DNA of 64,000 bases from CAXMST01 sp963712765 (GTDB taxonomy: Bacteria; Actinomycetota; Thermoleophilia; Solirubrobacterales; 70-9), in contig CAVQIX010000001.1 of NCBI GenBank assembly GCA_963712765.1, forward strand, positions 214,030 through 278,029, in the 5' to 3' direction. Both the position numbers and the translations under genes were made by a program. The notes beneath the pieces were generated by a model. The model saw nothing but the letters and a program-made list of their open reading frames with translations. It had not been told where the DNA came from and made no database searches. Position 1 is the stretch's first letter. Each line of letters starts with the position of its first letter. Shown piece after piece: positions 1 through 9,385 of the stretch.

Positions 1-1647
1 GATCTCGGTCGCGGCGTAGGTCGAGTTCTGGCAGCTGCTGGGCAGCTCGTCGAGGGTCTCCTCGAGGAAGGTGAGGACGCCGGTCGCCTCGAGGATGCGG
101 AACGCCTCCGCCGAGCATTCCTGCTCATCGGCCGGAGCGAAAAACCTGCTGCGCCCGGTACCCCAGTCGAGCCCGCCGACCCCCCAGTCGCCACGGAGCT
201 GGCGGAGCCCGTAGGCGGTCTGCGATCGTTGCGAGATCGAGGGGATTCCGTTCGGGATCGAGACCTTCGGGTTCGCCCAGACCGACTCGCAGGCCCGGCG
301 TCGTGGCTTCCAGTCGATCCGCTCGACCCCCTTGGGCGCCGCGGCAGGATCCCCGCCGCGAAGCGCCGCGAGGGCGTTGACCAGGATCGGCGGCAGGCCG
401 GGCGCGAACTCGTAGTCGAGCGCGTTGTTGACGTGCAGGGTCCCGTAGCCGCGGACCGCGACCGACTGCTCCGAGAGCGAGCTGGCCGCGTCCGGATCTC
501 CGAACCGCACCGGATGCTCGCAGGCGAGCCTCCGTGATCGTCCCTCCCCCAGCCCCTTCCAATCGCCAGGGATCCCGTTCCGCCAGAAGAGGTCCACATG
601 CATCAGGTCCTGGCCGTCGGTGATGACCACGAAGCGGTCCTGGCCCCTTTGCGTCCCCATCAGGCTCGGGGTCGAGCCCGAGCCGGCGCCGAGCCGGATC
701 TCGGAGACGTCGGAGCCGGCGTCGTATGGGGCGCTCCAACGCGACCACAATCGATTCGAGGTGGCACGGTGATCGATCCGGCGCATGCGGTTCGAGGTGA
801 CGACGTAGATGCCGCCGCGCTCGTCGGCGGCGATGCTGTTCGATACCGTTTCGAGCTCCTCGTCGGGGGCGTCGCAGCGGCCCTGATTGACGTTCACGGT
901 CCGCAGGTTCGCCTTCCGCATCCGCCGCGGCTGGTGCGGGATCGTCCCCACCACGCCCCGCTCGGTGGCGAAGGCGATGTAGCCGTCGTAGGTCATCGTC
1001 GCCCCAACCAGCCGGTCACCCTCGCCGCAGAGGGCGGAGTCCGGGAGGTAGAAGCGCCGGCGCAGCTTGATCTCGGAGCCGCGATCGCCCTTGACCGAGT
1101 CCTTGTAGACGTCGAACCAGGTCTGCCGGGGAACGAAGAAGCGCCCGGAGCGGTCGAGGATGTTGTAGCTGCCGGTGATCCCGCCCTCGCCGGCCGGCGG
1201 GCGATCCGATTCCCGTTCGGCGGGCAGGTAGAGATCGATCAGCTCGCCACTGGAGGCATCGACCTTGAACAGAACCTGCGCGTCGGAGCTGTCGACCAGC
1301 GAGCCCCAGGCCACCCGTTCGCCCTCGGGGTAACGACTGCTGAACTCGATCTGGATCGGGACGCCCGGCAGATTGATGTGGCGGCTGCGGGTCCGGGCGC
1401 TCTCGAGCCCGCGCAGCGGCGACGAGCCCTGCGCGTAGCTGCCGCGATGGGAGGCCGACCAGGGCGAGCTCGCCAGATAGGGGTTGCAGGGCGGCTCGTG
1501 CACGCCGGCCGGCTGCTTGCAGCGCGGTGCGGCCTGCGCGGACTGCGTGACGACTCCCGCGGCAATGAGAATCGACAGGAGCGCTCCGGCCACCCTCGCG
1601 TGGCGCCGGCGGCGGCCGCTGTCCGGCTGGGTTGTTCTGCCTCTCAT
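1..1647 (-). CDS. Secreted protein of unknown function, 3' end beyond the window
   Basis: The reading frame is open from the ATG at 1647 to the left edge of the window (549 codons with no stop), so the C-terminus is missing. The N-terminus is an arginine-rich stretch followed by a hydrophobic core and SAQAA-type cleavage site (about residues 20-40), so export is likely. The mature part is rich in Gly/Asp/Trp and has repeated strand-turn segments such as YDGYIAFATERGVVG and DERGGIYVVTSNRMRRID. These resemble blades of a beta-propeller, but I cannot name a family. Several Cys residues suggest disulfides outside the cell. A long frame on the opposite strand over 598-1695 is an antisense shadow: it is composed of low-complexity Arg/Ala/Gly and shows no domain. 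Confidence 0.8.
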   Translation of the reverse strand, partial: MRGRTTQPDSGRRRRHARVAGALLSILIAAGVVTQSAQAAPRCKQPAGVHEPPCNPYLASSPWSASHRGSYAQGSSPLRGLESARTRSRHINLPGVPIQIEFSSRYPEGERVAWGSLVDSSDAQVLFKVDASSGELIDLYLPAERESDRPPAGEGGITGSYNILDRSGRFFVPRQTWFDVYKDSVKGDRGSEIKLRRRFYLPDSALCGEGDRLVGATMTYDGYIAFATERGVVGTIPHQPRRMRKANLRTVNVNQGRCDAPDEELETVSNSIAADERGGIYVVTSNRMRRIDHRATSNRLWSRWSAPYDAGSDVSEIRLGAGSGSTPSLMGTQRGQDRFVVITDGQDLMHVDLFWRNGIPGDWKGLGEGRSRRLACEHPVRFGDPDAASSLSEQSVAVRGYGTLHVNNALDYEFAPGLPPILVNALAALRGGDPAAAPKGVERIDWKPRRRACESVWANPKVSIPNGIPSISQRSQTAYGLRQLRGDWGVGGLDWGTGRSRFFAPADEQECSAEAFRILEATGVLTFLEETLDELPSSCQNSTYAATEI

Positions 1648-1681
1648 CGTCGGCCCAACGCGCGGGTGACGGCGCCGGCAG

Positions 1682-2290
1682 CTAGGTCCCGGTGATCGGC
1701 TGCAGCTGCTTGGCGAGCTCGTCGGCCGGCTTCGCATAATCGACCGAGGTCCCCTCGCCGGGGGTGAACGAGGCGATCAGACCGCAGTCGGTGGCCTCTG
1801 CGCTGAGCTCGGTCGAGAACAGCTCTTCACCGGTAGCTGCTACCAGGGCCCGGACGTCGTAGGTCGCGTCCGCCTTCTCCTGATTGAACTTCTCACCGCT
1901 GTCGCTGTCCTCGAACTCGCAGGTTTCGACGACCTTCGAATCGGTCACCTCCATGCAGACGATCACCGAGGCGTCCTCGGGGACGAGCGCGCTGGCCGAG
2001 TCGGGCAGCTCGGTGCTGTAGGAGGAGAACTCGTAGCCGTCCCCCTCTCCCGCGTCGGTGAAGACCGTCACCTGGGCCGAGCCCTTCTCGTAGGGGGGAG
2101 CGTCCGCGAAGGTCTCACCCTCGCAGACGCCGGCGGCCGTGCCCGGAGGCGCGGGGGTCGAGGCGGCTGGAGAGCCATCGCCCGACGTGGAGGAATCGGA
2201 ACCGCCGGAATCGTCACCCCCGCAGGAGGTGAGGACGGCGGCGATGAGTCCGAGGGACAGGAGCAGTGGGATGCGCTGGGCGGGTTGCAT
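1682..2290 (-). CDS. Lipoprotein of unknown function
   Basis: This 202-residue protein has a short basic start (MQPAQR), a hydrophobic stretch and a lipobox (VLTSC, Cys23), followed by a Gly/Ser/Asp/Pro-rich linker. It is therefore predicted to be a lipid-anchored extracytoplasmic protein. The C-terminal domain, about residues 60-200, carries several Cys residues and no motif I recognise. The start at 2290 is chosen because a TAGAGT hexamer at 2299-2304 lies 8 nt upstream, as expected for a leaderless mRNA, and because an upstream in-frame ATG would place a poly-Arg stretch before the signal peptide. The gene lies 34 nt from the start of the secreted protein at 1-1647. Confidence 0.75.
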   Translation of the reverse strand: MQPAQRIPLLLSLGLIAAVLTSCGGDDSGGSDSSTSGDGSPAASTPAPPGTAAGVCEGETFADAPPYEKGSAQVTVFTDAGEGDGYEFSSYSTELPDSASALVPEDASVIVCMEVTDSKVVETCEFEDSDSGEKFNQEKADATYDVRALVAATGEELFSTELSAEATDCGLIASFTPGEGTSVDYAKPADELAKQLQPITGT

Positions 2291-2340
2291 GCGACGCCAC
2301 TCTACGGCGCGCCGCCGACGGCGGCTCATACGTAGGAGCT

Positions 2341-2859
2341 TCATCCCGGTGCGCCGGTGGGAGAAAGCGCCAGAACCGGGATCACCCGATCACCGGCCCG
2401 CTCCCTGTAGAGGCCGTAGCCGGCGTAGAGCTCCTCGGCGAGCGCGAAGAGCCGCTCGCGCTCGGCGCCCTCCGTCTCTCGAATGCTGTAACGGGCCTCG
2501 ACGACGCCGCCCGCCGTCAGCTTCGCCTCATCGGCCGCGACGAGGTTGAGGTACCAGGCGGGATGCTTGGCGCGCCCGAAGCTGGAGGCGACCAGGATTA
2601 CGTCCTCACCCTGCGTGAAGTAGACGAGCGGGACCGTCCGCTCGATGCCCGACCTGCGGCCGGGGACCGTGAGCAGCACGACCGGGAACCCGATCCCGGT
2701 CGAGATCCGCCCCCTGGTCGCCTTGAGCAGTACCGGGTCCACCCTGGTGGAGACCTTCATCGCGAGCTTGGTGCCGGCGTCACTCATCACGAACCGGCGC
2801 ATCGTGCGCTGGATCGCGGTCGGCGGCCGCGTCGGGTCGACCTCGGGAATCGCGGCCAT
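2341..2859 (-). CDS. Nitroreductase family deazaflavin-dependent oxidoreductase (DDN-like)
   Basis: This is a 172-residue protein of the split beta-barrel F420-binding family typified by mycobacterial Ddn. The diagnostic segment is LLTVPGRRSGIERTVPLVYF (about residues 61-80), matching the family pattern TxGRxSGxxRxxPL, followed by ILVASSFGRAKHPAWYLNL. Members use reduced coenzyme F420 to reduce quinones or nitro compounds. The substrate here cannot be read from sequence. The ATG at 2859 is preceded 7 nt upstream by TACGAT (2867-2872), suggesting a leaderless transcript. A longer frame back to 2976 exists but adds only an Arg/Ser-rich tail. Confidence 0.85.
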   Translation of the reverse strand: MAAIPEVDPTRPPTAIQRTMRRFVMSDAGTKLAMKVSTRVDPVLLKATRGRISTGIGFPVVLLTVPGRRSGIERTVPLVYFTQGEDVILVASSFGRAKHPAWYLNLVAADEAKLTAGGVVEARYSIRETEGAERERLFALAEELYAGYGLYRERAGDRVIPVLALSPTGAPG

Positions 2860-2987
2860 CGATCCGATCGTATCCACCGAGCGCCCGGCTCGCGAGTCGG
2901 CTCGGGAGGGTGACCTCGACACGGGGCTCCCGACGACGGACCTGCGACCATCAGGTCCGACGGGCGGGACCGGCACAGGGGACCGAG

Positions 2988-4913
2988 ATGATCGAGCGAA
3001 GCATCAAGTTCACGAGCATCCTGCTGGGCCTCTGCCTGGCGGCTGCCGGGCTCTGTGCCGCGGCCGCCGGTGACTCCCCAGCGGCAAGGGGCGAGGTCAA
3101 GCTAGGGATATCTCGCGTGAGCAAGCCGCCCGGCGCCGCCTCACGCGGGGAGCGGGTCGAGATCGTGGGCCGGGTCCGCAACCGCGGCGACCGGCGCGTC
3201 GGCGCCCGCCTGAAGCTGATCGTCCCGCGGCGGGAGGGCGCCAGTAGCGGCACGCGCCTGCGCCGTAAGAGGCTGAAGCGGGTCCAAGCCGGTGGCGGCA
3301 AGCGGTTCCGCATCGGCTTCCGGGTCGGTGAATCCCTGCTCCCGGCCGCCGGCGAGCCCGAGGCGACGCACCGCCTGGCCGTCTGCGTGCGCGGGCACCG
3401 CTGGCGGGGCCGCTGGCGCTGCAGGCAGACCACGGGGACGCTCACGGTCCCGAATCCGCTCCCGCCAGGCTATGAGCGGGGAGCCACCTCGATCGGCGAT
3501 CCGCTCTACCCGCAGGTCGGCAACGGCGGCTACGACGTCCGCGGCTATGAGATCGAGCTCAACTACGAACCGAGTTCGAATCGCTTCCTGACCGGCACCA
3601 GGACCACGATCACGGCGGTCGCAACGATCGATCTCGGCGAGCTCAGCCTCGACTTCCAGGATCTCGACGTCAGCTCGGTCGAGGTCAACCGCGAGCCCGC
3701 CGGATTCGTGCAGACCGTCGCGAGGCCGGCGCTGCCGGACTCAGCCACCGAGCTCCGCAAGCTGGTCATCAACCCTCCGGACGGGATCGATTCCGGCGCC
3801 GCCTTCACCGTCGAGATCAGCTACAGCGGCAGGCCCCGGAAGCTGATCGGGCTCGACGATGCCCCGACCGGCTGGGTCCGCTCCTGTAACGAGGGCCGCG
3901 ACCCACCTTGCGACGGCGCGATCGTCGTCAACGAGCCGAATGGGGCCCAAACCTGGTTCCCGGCCAACGACCACCCGAGTGACAAGGCGACCGTCGAGAC
4001 CGCGATCACGGCGCCGAGCCCCTACACGGCGCTCGGCGTCGGCGAGCTCGAGAGCCGGCGCGGCAACGGCGACGGCACCACCACGTGGAGCTGGAGCGAG
4101 GACGATCCGACCGCGACCTACCTGACGACGGCGACCACGGGGAAGTTCTTCTTCGACGAGACCTCGGTGACGATCGAGCCGGGCGGGCGGATCCTGCCGA
4201 GCTACGAGGCGGTGGACCGGACCGCGGGCCCCGGCCGGCGCTCGACCTTCGAGGCCGCGCTAGATCGGACCGGATCGATCCTCGGCTTCCTCACCGGGCG
4301 CTACGGGTCCTCCTATCCCTTTGGCTCGACCGGCGCGATCGCCGACGACGTCGCCGGTCTCGGCTATGCCCTCGAGGTCCAGACCAAGCCGACCTTCAGT
4401 TCGATCTCATTCACCGACGGGCTGATGGCCCACGAGCTCGCACACCAGTGGTTCGGCAACTCGGTCTCCCCGGCGACCTGGCTGGAGACCTGGCACAGCG
4501 AGGGCTGGGCGCAGTGGTCGCAGCTGCGGTGGGAGTTCGAGACGGGCAACAGCGACGAGTCCCCCGCCGAGATCCTGGACGCGACGCTGGCGAGGACCGG
4601 CAGCATCTGGGACACCCCGCCGGCAACGCTGCTCGGCGACCCCGCGCGACAGTTCGACGGCTTCGCCGTCTACACCCGTCCGGCGATGATGCTCGAGGCC
4701 TATCGCCAGATCGTCGGCGAGGCCCGCTTCACCGAGCTCGCGCAGACGCTAGCAAGCCGGCACGGGTACTCGACGCTCACCACCGCCCGGTTCATCGCCC
4801 TCGCTCGCGAAATCAGCGACCTCAGGGGTGCCGACGCCAGTCGCCTCGATCGCTTCTTCCAGCAGTGGCTGTACGGGATCGATCGTCCAACGCTGTCGCC
4901 CGAGGACTTCTGA
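2988..4913 (+). CDS. Secreted M1-family metallopeptidase with N-terminal CARDB-like domain
   Basis: The 641-residue protein begins with a signal peptide (hydrophobic residues about 8-28, AAAAG). An Ig-like region resembling CARDB follows (about 30-150), then an M1 aminopeptidase-like N-domain and the catalytic domain. The zinc site is complete: HELAH at 482-486 and the third ligand Glu505 in HSEGWAQW, the exact HExxH-18-E spacing of gluzincins. The usual GAMEN exopeptidase motif is replaced by GYALEVQT, as in other actinobacterial homologues. It is likely an extracellular aminopeptidase. Its TGA overlaps the ATG of the next gene (TGATG), so the two are translationally coupled. Confidence 0.88.
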   Translation: MIERSIKFTSILLGLCLAAAGLCAAAAGDSPAARGEVKLGISRVSKPPGAASRGERVEIVGRVRNRGDRRVGARLKLIVPRREGASSGTRLRRKRLKRVQAGGGKRFRIGFRVGESLLPAAGEPEATHRLAVCVRGHRWRGRWRCRQTTGTLTVPNPLPPGYERGATSIGDPLYPQVGNGGYDVRGYEIELNYEPSSNRFLTGTRTTITAVATIDLGELSLDFQDLDVSSVEVNREPAGFVQTVARPALPDSATELRKLVINPPDGIDSGAAFTVEISYSGRPRKLIGLDDAPTGWVRSCNEGRDPPCDGAIVVNEPNGAQTWFPANDHPSDKATVETAITAPSPYTALGVGELESRRGNGDGTTTWSWSEDDPTATYLTTATTGKFFFDETSVTIEPGGRILPSYEAVDRTAGPGRRSTFEAALDRTGSILGFLTGRYGSSYPFGSTGAIADDVAGLGYALEVQTKPTFSSISFTDGLMAHELAHQWFGNSVSPATWLETWHSEGWAQWSQLRWEFETGNSDESPAEILDATLARTGSIWDTPPATLLGDPARQFDGFAVYTRPAMMLEAYRQIVGEARFTELAQTLASRHGYSTLTTARFIALAREISDLRGADASRLDRFFQQWLYGIDRPTLSPEDF

Positions 4914-5755
4914 TGCCGGCGCCCAGAGGCGGATGTCTGGCGCTGATCGCGGCGCTGATCGCGTTCGGCATGGGCGGCTGCGGCAGCGACGGCGGGGCCA
5001 CCTCGACCACCACGGCCGCGACCTCGGCATCCGCCGGGGGCGGCTCGGGGAAGCGCGCCCAGCCGCCCGCCCCGGTGAGCCGACTCGCCGACCCGCTCCG
5101 CGGCGGAGAGCGGGTCGTCTTCATCGGCGACAGCCTCCCGGTCACCACACCGCCCACCTATGCCGATCGACTCCCGGCGGCGATCGCCGACCGGGCTCCC
5201 GGGGTCGAGGTCGTCAACCTGGCCGAGCCGGGCAGCACCTCCTCGGACTGGCTGCCGGGCTCTGAGCTGTTCGGCGAGCGCCTGGACCCCGAGCTCGCGG
5301 CCGCCGACATCGTCGTCGTCACCCTCGGCGGCAACGACCTGCAGGCGGAGCTGGGCGGCGTCGACGGGCTCGCCGCTCTCTCGCGGGCCGGATCGGTTGA
5401 GGCGCTCGGAGGCTTCGTCGAGGTGCGGGATGAGCTCGAGGAGAACCTCGGCCGGACCTTCCGGCGGATCCGTGAGCTCGCGCCGCAGGCCCGCGTCGTC
5501 TACGTCTCCTACCCCGACTACTCGCTCGCGAAGGCCTGGCGCAGGGAGGGTGGCCGGCTCGGAGCGCTCGCGCTCAGGCTTGGGCTGGGTGAGCTGTTGG
5601 GCGCAGCTGAGGCTTCCGGCCCCGACGTCGTCGTCGACATGCTCGACGCGACCGCCGGCAGCGACGTCGACTCGCTGCTCGCCGATCCGGAGCACCTTGG
5701 TCCGCTCGGCCACGAGCTCTACGCGCGGCGGCTGGCCCGGGCGCTGACGGGCTGA
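4913..5755 (+). CDS. SGNH/GDSL-hydrolase-type lipoprotein
   Basis: This 280-residue protein has a signal peptide ending in a lipobox-like GMGGC (Cys23) and a Thr/Ser/Gly-rich linker (residues 24-50). An SGNH hydrolase fold follows. Block I is FIGDS with nucleophile Ser74, block III is LGGND, and block V is DPEH with Asp258 and His261. The product would be a membrane-tethered esterase or acyl/acetyl-hydrolase facing outward. The ATG overlaps the stop of the upstream M1 peptidase by one base, so the pair forms a coupled secreted-hydrolase unit. The substrate is unknown. Confidence 0.85.
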   Translation: MPAPRGGCLALIAALIAFGMGGCGSDGGATSTTTAATSASAGGGSGKRAQPPAPVSRLADPLRGGERVVFIGDSLPVTTPPTYADRLPAAIADRAPGVEVVNLAEPGSTSSDWLPGSELFGERLDPELAAADIVVVTLGGNDLQAELGGVDGLAALSRAGSVEALGGFVEVRDELEENLGRTFRRIRELAPQARVVYVSYPDYSLAKAWRREGGRLGALALRLGLGELLGAAEASGPDVVVDMLDATAGSDVDSLLADPEHLGPLGHELYARRLARALTG

Positions 5756-5770
5756 GTCCGCGGCGGCCCC

Positions 5771-6793
5771 TCAGGGGCGGGCGGAGAGCGCCGGCTCGAG
5801 GTCGAAGGCCTCGGCAACCAGCTCGTATGAGCGGATCCGGTCCTCGAGGGCGTGGGTGCTGCCCATCAACATCAGCTCGTCGGCGCCGCTACGCGAGAGC
5901 AGCTCCTCGAAGGTCTCACGCAGCAAGGCGGGGGCGCCGACGACGACCCTCAGGCCCTCGATCCCGTTCTTCGGCGGGCGCGAGGGACGATCCTCGGCAA
6001 CGGCCTCCGCTACCTCGGGCAGCGGGCCTGGCATGCCCGACCGGAGTCGGCGGAAGGCGACCCGGCCCGGGGCCGCCAGCTCGGCCGCCCGCTCGTCGGT
6101 CTCGGCGCAGATCGCGTTATGGGCGAGGATCGCATAGGGATCGGAGAGCTCGGCCGACGGCTGGAACTCCTCCCGGTAGGCGCGGAGCGTGGCGACCGCC
6201 TCGGAGGGGTTGATCTGAGCCGCGAAGGCGAAACCCATGCCCGCCGCCGCGGCGACCTTCGCCGAGTAGTCGCTGGAGCCGAGCAGGAAGAGGGGCGGCA
6301 GGGGCACATCGGCAGGGGCCGCCTTCACCGATGCGAAGTGATGGCCCTCGGGCCACTCGCGCAGGCCGCTGAAGGCGAGCAGCTCGGCGAGCATCCGGGG
6401 CAGCTCGCCGCCCCCGGCGCCGCGCCCGCCGCGCAGCGCCATCGCGGTCGTGTAGTCGGTCCCCGGGGCGCGACCGATGCCGAGGTCGATCCGGCCGGGG
6501 TACATCGCCTCGAGCACCTTGAACTGCTCAGCCACGTGCAGGGGCGTGTGGTTGGGGAGCATCATGCCGCCCGAGCCGAGCCGGATCCGCTCGGTGCGGG
6601 CGCCGGCGGCGGCGATCATCAGCTCCGGTGAGGTCGAGGCGAGCATCGCGCCCCCGTGGTGTTCGGCGAACCAGAAGCGGTGGTAACCGAGCCGTTCGGC
6701 GAGCTCGAGCAGCTCGAAGGACTCTCGGACCGCGGCCGCCTCGCCGCGGCCGGATGCGACCGGGGAGAGGTCGAGGACCGAGACCCTGCTCAT
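5771..6793 (-). CDS. Luciferase-like (LLM class) flavin-dependent oxidoreductase
   Basis: This 340-residue TIM-barrel oxidoreductase begins MSRVSVLDLSPV and shows LGYHRFWFAEHH, GGMMLPNHTPLHVAEQFKVL and YPGRIDLGIGRAPGTD, the signatures of the LLM group 1 family. Members use FMNH2 or F420. With a DDN-like protein 3 kb away F420 is possible, but this cannot be decided here. The start at 6793 is the one that begins the first beta strand directly. The gene lies 13 nt downstream of the EVE-domain gene on the same strand and may be co-transcribed with it. Confidence 0.87.
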   Translation of the reverse strand: MSRVSVLDLSPVASGRGEAAAVRESFELLELAERLGYHRFWFAEHHGGAMLASTSPELMIAAAGARTERIRLGSGGMMLPNHTPLHVAEQFKVLEAMYPGRIDLGIGRAPGTDYTTAMALRGGRGAGGGELPRMLAELLAFSGLREWPEGHHFASVKAAPADVPLPPLFLLGSSDYSAKVAAAAGMGFAFAAQINPSEAVATLRAYREEFQPSAELSDPYAILAHNAICAETDERAAELAAPGRVAFRRLRSGMPGPLPEVAEAVAEDRPSRPPKNGIEGLRVVVGAPALLRETFEELLSRSGADELMLMGSTHALEDRIRSYELVAEAFDLEPALSARP

Positions 6794-6806
6794 CGCGACC
6801 CAGGGC

Positions 6807-7301
6807 TCAGGCGGCCGAGCGGGCGGAGGCGCCGATCCGGTCGGCAAGCAGCTCGGCGTCGGCGTCGCTGATCGTGCGGAGCTGGCCCTGGAAGCCGAGA
6901 TGCCAATGCTCCTCCGGCCACTTCTTCAGATGTTCCATCTCACCGAGCAGCGACTCGGCGGGAACGAAATCGTCCTCGTCCAGGACCAGCACCGGCTCGG
7001 CCTCAACCCGCCACGGGTAGTCCTCGGGCCGCTTCTTGTTGCCCTGTGGCCAGATCGGATCGCGGTCCTCGAACATCGTCGAGCGGACGCGGGCCATACC
7101 GCCGAAGGCCTTGACGCCGGTGACGTAGAAGACCACCTCGTCGCCGGGCTCGAACTGCTCGGCCTGGCGGATCCGCTTCTCCTTCAGCCCGATCACGTCG
7201 AAACCACGCTCGACGTTGATGCGGAAGTTCTCGAGGCATCCGGTGAGGATCCAGACCTTCTTCTCGGGCTCCTGCGTCGTCTTCTCGCTCGTCTCAGCCA
7301 T
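6807..7301 (-). CDS. EVE domain-containing protein
   Basis: This 164-residue protein begins with a charged tail, then KVWILTGCLENFRINVERGF. The rest of the PUA-like EVE fold follows (FEPGDEVVFYVTG, FGGMARV, WRVEAEPVLVLDEDDFVP). EVE domains belong to the YTH/PUA superfamily and are linked to binding of modified bases, often in restriction or RNA-related contexts. No such partner is adjacent here. Two ATGs are possible (7307 and 7301). TAGAAT at 7310-7315 is 8 nt from 7301 but only 2 nt from 7307, so 7301 is preferred. Confidence 0.85.
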   Translation of the reverse strand: MAETSEKTTQEPEKKVWILTGCLENFRINVERGFDVIGLKEKRIRQAEQFEPGDEVVFYVTGVKAFGGMARVRSTMFEDRDPIWPQGNKKRPEDYPWRVEAEPVLVLDEDDFVPAESLLGEMEHLKKWPEEHWHLGFQGQLRTISDADAELLADRIGASARSAA

Positions 7302-7309
7302 GGCCATGG

Positions 7310-7315
7310 ATTCTA
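7310..7315 (-). promoter_or_regulatory. -10 hexamer deciding the EVE gene start
   Basis: TAGAAT read on the minus strand, 8 nt before the ATG at 7301. No Shine-Dalgarno sequence lies between, so transcription and translation probably begin at nearly the same base. Confidence 0.5.
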
Positions 7316-7407
7316 GGGATCGGGCTCGCGCACCCTCCATAGCACTGACATCGGCTCGCATGGGGCAGGTTCTCGGCACTCGAGGCCGCGGCGGCACGGC
7401 CCGTGGG

Positions 7408-9286
7408 CTAGCGGCGGATGGTCTTGATCTGGTTGCTGGCGACCTTTCCGAGCCTGGTTCGCTTGCCGTCGGGCCAGGTCACCTTGACGCGCTTGGCGAC
7501 CCGCTTGGCGCCGAGGCCGAAGTAGAGGCGATAGTGGCCCTGGCCGTAGCGGGCGCCGTCGTTCTGGCCAACCCATTGGGTCAGCTTGCGGTTGCCGGCG
7601 CGGAGGCTGACCCTGGCCCCGATCGCCTGTCGATTGCCCCTGGGGCCGACGAGGTCGAGCTCCAGCCAGCGGCGGGCCCGCGAGCGGTCGTTGACGCTGA
7701 ACTTGACGTTGGGGAAGGGGTTGGTACCCCGCTGCGCGATCAGAGCCAGATCCCGGCGGCCGTTGCCGTTGGCGTCGAACCACGAGGCGCGGCCGAAGCG
7801 AAGACCCTTTGCGGTCCGGGCCAGGCCGGTCTTGCGGAACCGCTTCCCCGATCCCTTGTAGAGGCCCTGCGGCAGGGTGTGGAGGTCGAGCTTCGAGTCA
7901 TTGTTGAAGTCGACGAAACTGGCCGAGAAGCTGCCCTTGCCAGGCAGCCCCACGGCGGCCGGGTTGGTGGCACTGAGACGGCCGCCGCGGTTTACGAACA
8001 GGGTGTTGTCGGAGGAGCTGGCGACGAACAGGTCGAGATCGCCGTCGTTGTCGAGGTCGCCCGGCGCGATCTCGTCCACGTTCTTGTTCGAGTTCCGGGC
8101 GGGGACGCTTTGCATCAGCTCGAGCGCACCCGAGCTCTTCAGGCGCCAGACGCGCAGCGCATCCTTTCGGCCCTCGACCAGCTCGGGGCGTCCGTCGTTG
8201 TCGAGGTCGAGAAGACGGAAGGCCGTCCCGCCGCGGCCGAGCTTCCGCACTCGGCTGGAGACGTTCTTGAAGCGGCCGTTGCCGCGACCCTTGTAGTACT
8301 GGGGCAGGCCCTCGCGGCAACCGACAAAGAGGTCGTAGCGGCCATCGCGGTTGTAGTCCAGCGGCAGCGACTCCCGGCCGCGGCAGCTGCCCTTCTTGAG
8401 CCCGGATCCGCGAGTCTCGTTGATCAACCCCTTGTTCGAGCTCAGCAGCAGCTCATCGCTGAGCACGCCCCGGTATTGATTGATGTTGCCCGACAGACCG
8501 CCACTGGTGATGAAGGCGTCCGTGCCTCCATCGCGATCGAAATCGGCCCAGGCGATCCCGTGCCGGTCGCCGAGGCTCATCTTCTCCTTCCGGCTCGGGG
8601 GCTCGACCGCGAGGGAGCCCAGGTAGACGTTCTCGAGCGGCATCGGCTTCGGGACCTCGATCTCGAACGGGAGGTCGATGTGGCTGGCCCGCAGGACGAT
8701 ACGGGCGTTGTCGCGCGCTTTGTAGTCGATCTCGGTCCGGGTCTTGCTTAACGGTCCTGACCTCGACTTCGGCCCGCTGCCTCTGCTTGACCTTGACCTT
8801 GGGGAAGACCACCGAGATCCGGCCCTTGGCCTTGCCATCGATCCCGGGGACCGCGTCGAGATCGTTGGTGCGGATCCTGATGTTGGGCCGCTTCTTGTTC
8901 GCCTTCATGTAGATGTAGATGCCCGGCTTGTCGAACTTGGGGACCCGGCCCAGGTCCTCGAACCCCGGAACGTCCTGCGTAGGCGCCATGCCGGCTTCAT
9001 GGAAGGTGTCCTCGAAGCGGCCGCGGCCGGTCCCGCGAAGCAGGGTATCCCGGAACATGTGGTTGGTGGTGAAGAGGTCGAGCACACCATCGCCGTCGTA
9101 GTCGGTGATGCCGAGGTCGAATGCACGCTTGACCTGGACGTCGAGCTTGTCGGAGCTGAACCCGTTCCCGGCCACGTAGCCGATCCCCTCGGCATGGGCC
9201 TGGGAGGCGCCCCCAAGGCCGACCGCGATCAGGGCCAGCGTGGCGAGGCCGAACCCCCGCCGATTCGGCGTCTTGGTGCCAAGCAT
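7408..9286 (-). pseudogene. ASPIC/UnbV and VCBS-repeat (CRTAC1-like) secreted protein, frameshifted
   Basis: The N-terminal part reads from the ATG at 9286: a signal peptide (FGLATLALIAVGLGG) and then a first FG-GAP-like repeat, LGITDYDGDGVLDLFTTN. It continues to EVEVRTVK near 8745. The rest of the protein continues in another frame from KTRTEIDYKARDN to the stop at 7408. That part contains several repeats (ADFDRDGGTDAFITSGG, LDLDNDGRPELVEG, GDLDNDGDLDLFVASS) and the C-terminal ASPIC/UnbV domain (LTQWVGQNDG, VTWPDGKRTRL). The total is 1879 nt, one base more than a multiple of three, and the intact paralogue at 18296-20152 runs through this point. One extra base in TTAAGC explains it. This could be a true pseudogene or a sequencing error. 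Confidence 0.8.
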
Positions 9287-9293
9287 CGATGCA

Positions 9294-9299
9294 AGGCTA
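9294..9299 (-). promoter_or_regulatory. -10 hexamer upstream of the frameshifted ASPIC/UnbV gene
   Basis: TAGCCT on the minus strand, 7 nt before the ATG at 9286. It favours that ATG over the in-frame ATG at 9316, and the promoter still looks intact although the gene is frameshifted. Confidence 0.45.
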
Positions 9300-9385
9300 G
9301 GGAACCGCTGAGACATGTCGTGTACCCCAACACGGCGAACGGCCACATGTACCGGTACCGGCGGCGCCGATAGGTTGTGCGATCG

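Noticed and set aside
598..1695. Long open frame (365 codons) on the plus strand
   Set aside because: It lies opposite the secreted protein on the minus strand, is made of Arg/Ala/Gly/Val-rich sequence typical of antisense frames in high-GC DNA, and shows no domain.
7216..8751. Plus-strand frame of 511 codons
   Set aside because: Antisense shadow of the ASPIC/UnbV repeats; the minus strand carries recognisable motifs over the whole range.
8735..8760. Programmed +1 frameshift at GTTAAGC in the CRTAC1-like gene
   Set aside because: The site has no recognisable stimulator, and the intact paralogue needs no shift, so a mutation or sequencing error is simpler.
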